DNA of 64,000 nucleotides from contig CALGAN010000024.1 of NCBI GenBank assembly GCA_937951875.1, positions 81,592-145,591 on the forward strand, written 5' to 3'. A program made the translations under genes and the position numbers. This stretch comes from an uncultured Alkalilimnicola sp. Its GTDB lineage: Bacteria > Pseudomonadota > Gammaproteobacteria > Nitrococcales > AK92. The notes beneath the pieces were generated by a model. The model did not search any database and was not told the origin of the DNA. It worked only from the letters and a program-made list of their open reading frames with translations. Shown here piece after piece: positions 63,059 through 64,000 of the stretch (the first letter of the stretch is position 1; every line of letters begins with the position of its first letter).

Positions 63059-63541
63059 TCAGCCTCCCTGGCCGGCCTTCTGCAGCACCGCCAGCGACAC
63101 CCGGCTGTAGCCGGCCTCGGCGGTAGTGGCGATGACTTTCTTCAGCAGCCGGAACGGAATGGTCTTGTCGCCCATGATGGTGACCTCGCCCTTGTCCTGA
63201 TCGGCGCCGGCGCTGGTATGGCGCAGCAGCGCCTCGCGCAGCGGCGTGAACACCTCGGCCTGCTCGTCCAGCGCGGCGCTGACGCTGCCCACCGGTTCGC
63301 CCTGCAGGCGGATGTCGGCGGCGGTGACGACGATGGTCAGGGTTTCCCGCTGACGCTGCTCGGCCAGCGATTCGGGCAGAGCGACGTCGCGGCTGGTGGC
63401 GACGTCCTGGAAGTCGGTGGCGTGCACCAGCATGAAGAACACCAGGATGGTGAAGATGTCCATCAGCGACACCAGGTGCAGCGCGGCCGGTCGGGTCGGG
63501 CGGCGGTAGCGATCCAGGCGGCGACGGCGTAGCGGTTCCAT
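63059..63541 (-). CDS. ExbD/TolR-family protein
   Basis: This 160-residue protein has one N-terminal membrane helix (about 25-45, LVSLMDIFTILVFFMLVHATDF) containing the conserved Asp of the proton path, and a periplasmic ExbD/TolR domain ending in IPFRLLKKVIATTAEAGYSRVSLAVLQK. It couples proton flow through an ExbB/TolQ partner (outside the window) to the TonB-like protein. It lies 4 bases after the upstream ExbD gene and 1 base before the TonB-like gene. Confidence 0.88.
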   Translation of the reverse strand: MEPLRRRRLDRYRRPTRPAALHLVSLMDIFTILVFFMLVHATDFQDVATSRDVALPESLAEQRQRETLTIVVTAADIRLQGEPVGSVSAALDEQAEVFTPLREALLRHTSAGADQDKGEVTIMGDKTIPFRLLKKVIATTAEAGYSRVSLAVLQKAGQGG

Positions 63542-63545
63542 GGCC

Positions 63546-64000
63546 TCAGCTCCTGCGGGTTTCGATCGGCGCGTCGCCCAGGGAAACCTCGGGGAAGAGC
63601 TCGCGCGTGCCGCTCTGGCCGTCCGCGGCGGGCGCCAGCCGCACCGTGTCCATGACGTTGACCAGCCGCTCGTAATCGATGTCCGGCTCCAGCAGCAGCG
63701 TGGCCGCCCGCCGCTGCGGCGCCGCCGCCTTGAGCTCGCGCAGCGCCTTGGCCAGGGTGGCCAGGTCGTAGTCGCCGTCGACGTTGGGGATCTCGGTCAG
63801 GCGCCCGCCGCTCTGATCGGCCAGCAGCAGACGGTCGGCGCGGACCACGATCTCCAGCGGCAGCGGCGGCTCCAGCCCGCCCTCGGAAACGCCGCGCGGC
63901 ATGCTCAGCTCGAGGATGGCGATGCGCGAGAACACCACCATCATCAGCAGGAACGGCACCAGCACCACCATCAGGTTCATGAAGGCGGTGATGTTCAGCT
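63546..64000 (-). CDS. Second ExbD/TolR-family protein, N-terminus outside the window
   Basis: The frame is open to the window edge; the 151 visible residues begin LNITAFMNLMVVLVPFLLMMVVFSRIAILEL, the ExbD membrane helix, followed by a periplasmic domain (LPLEIVVRADRLLLADQSGGRL, LLLEPDIDYERLVNVMDTVR). ExbD proteins normally have only about 15-20 residues before this helix, so little is missing; Met at 63980 is unlikely to be the start. It is followed by the first ExbD gene with a 4-base gap. Confidence 0.87.
   Translation of the reverse strand, partial: LNITAFMNLMVVLVPFLLMMVVFSRIAILELSMPRGVSEGGLEPPLPLEIVVRADRLLLADQSGGRLTEIPNVDGDYDLATLAKALRELKAAAPQRRAATLLLEPDIDYERLVNVMDTVRLAPAADGQSGTRELFPEVSLGDAPIETRRS

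Overview
This 64 kb window is a high-GC chromosomal segment from a gammaproteobacterium. The evidence is an E. coli-like order at the replication origin (origin, mnmG, rsmG, parA, parB, the full atpIBEFHAGDC operon, glmU, glmS). A second marker block, polA - engB - cytochrome c4 - dsbA - endonuclease/exonuclease/phosphatase, resembles the Pseudomonas arrangement. The GlyGly-CTERM protease, the TIGR04219 outer-membrane protein and the TraF_2/lipoprotein pair suggest a free-living, aquatic or marine-type lineage. I cannot name the genus. No insertion sequence, prophage, integrase or CRISPR array is visible; this is core genome with small lineage-specific insertions.

Layout, left of the origin (1-23.6 kb). 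A yjfJ-K-L-M-C type operon (PspA-like protein, DUF2491, DUF350, DUF1190 lipoprotein, glutathionylspermidine-synthase-like ATP-grasp) opens the window, followed by a fatty acyl-CoA ligase. Next come a small STAS-like gene and an overlapping pair encoding a membrane coiled-coil protein and a TelA-family protein. On the minus strand lie an Lnt-like acyltransferase overlapping a diguanylate cyclase, and MgtC paired with a small protein made only of EF-G domains III and V. Then follow ribA, a Bcr/CflA-type exporter, a DUF423 protein and an aldo/keto reductase. On the plus strand are an FMN-dependent reductase, an AcrAB-type RND pump and ahpF, which has an OxyR-like operator.

Origin (about 23.7-24.85 kb). 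There is no convincing gene here. Two diverged copies of a roughly 190-bp module, each with two well-matched DnaA boxes and an AT-rich element, lie 853-854 bp apart.

Right of the origin (24.9-64 kb). mnmG-rsmG-parAB is followed by the ATP synthase operon with a clear sigma-70-type promoter, then glmU-glmS. After these come an HPF/cold-shock fusion protein, a response regulator with a dead GGDEF active site, oxyR, uvrD, corA, a LOG-family/DUF2782 pair, a TIGR04219 protein and polA. The next block holds a trypsin-like GlyGly-CTERM protease, engB, cytochrome c4, a TraF_2/lipoprotein pair, dsbA, an EEP-family hydrolase, a PAS-GAF-GGDEF-EAL protein, tRNA-Arg(CCG) and a c5-type cytochrome. The window ends inside a TonB/AgmX-ExbD-ExbD cluster.

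Recurring themes are cyclic-di-GMP signalling (three GGDEF proteins: one apparently active, one degenerate, one probably mainly a phosphodiesterase), oxidative stress (oxyR and ahpF) and the cell envelope (Lnt, RND pump, TonB/ExbD, DsbA, outer-membrane proteins).
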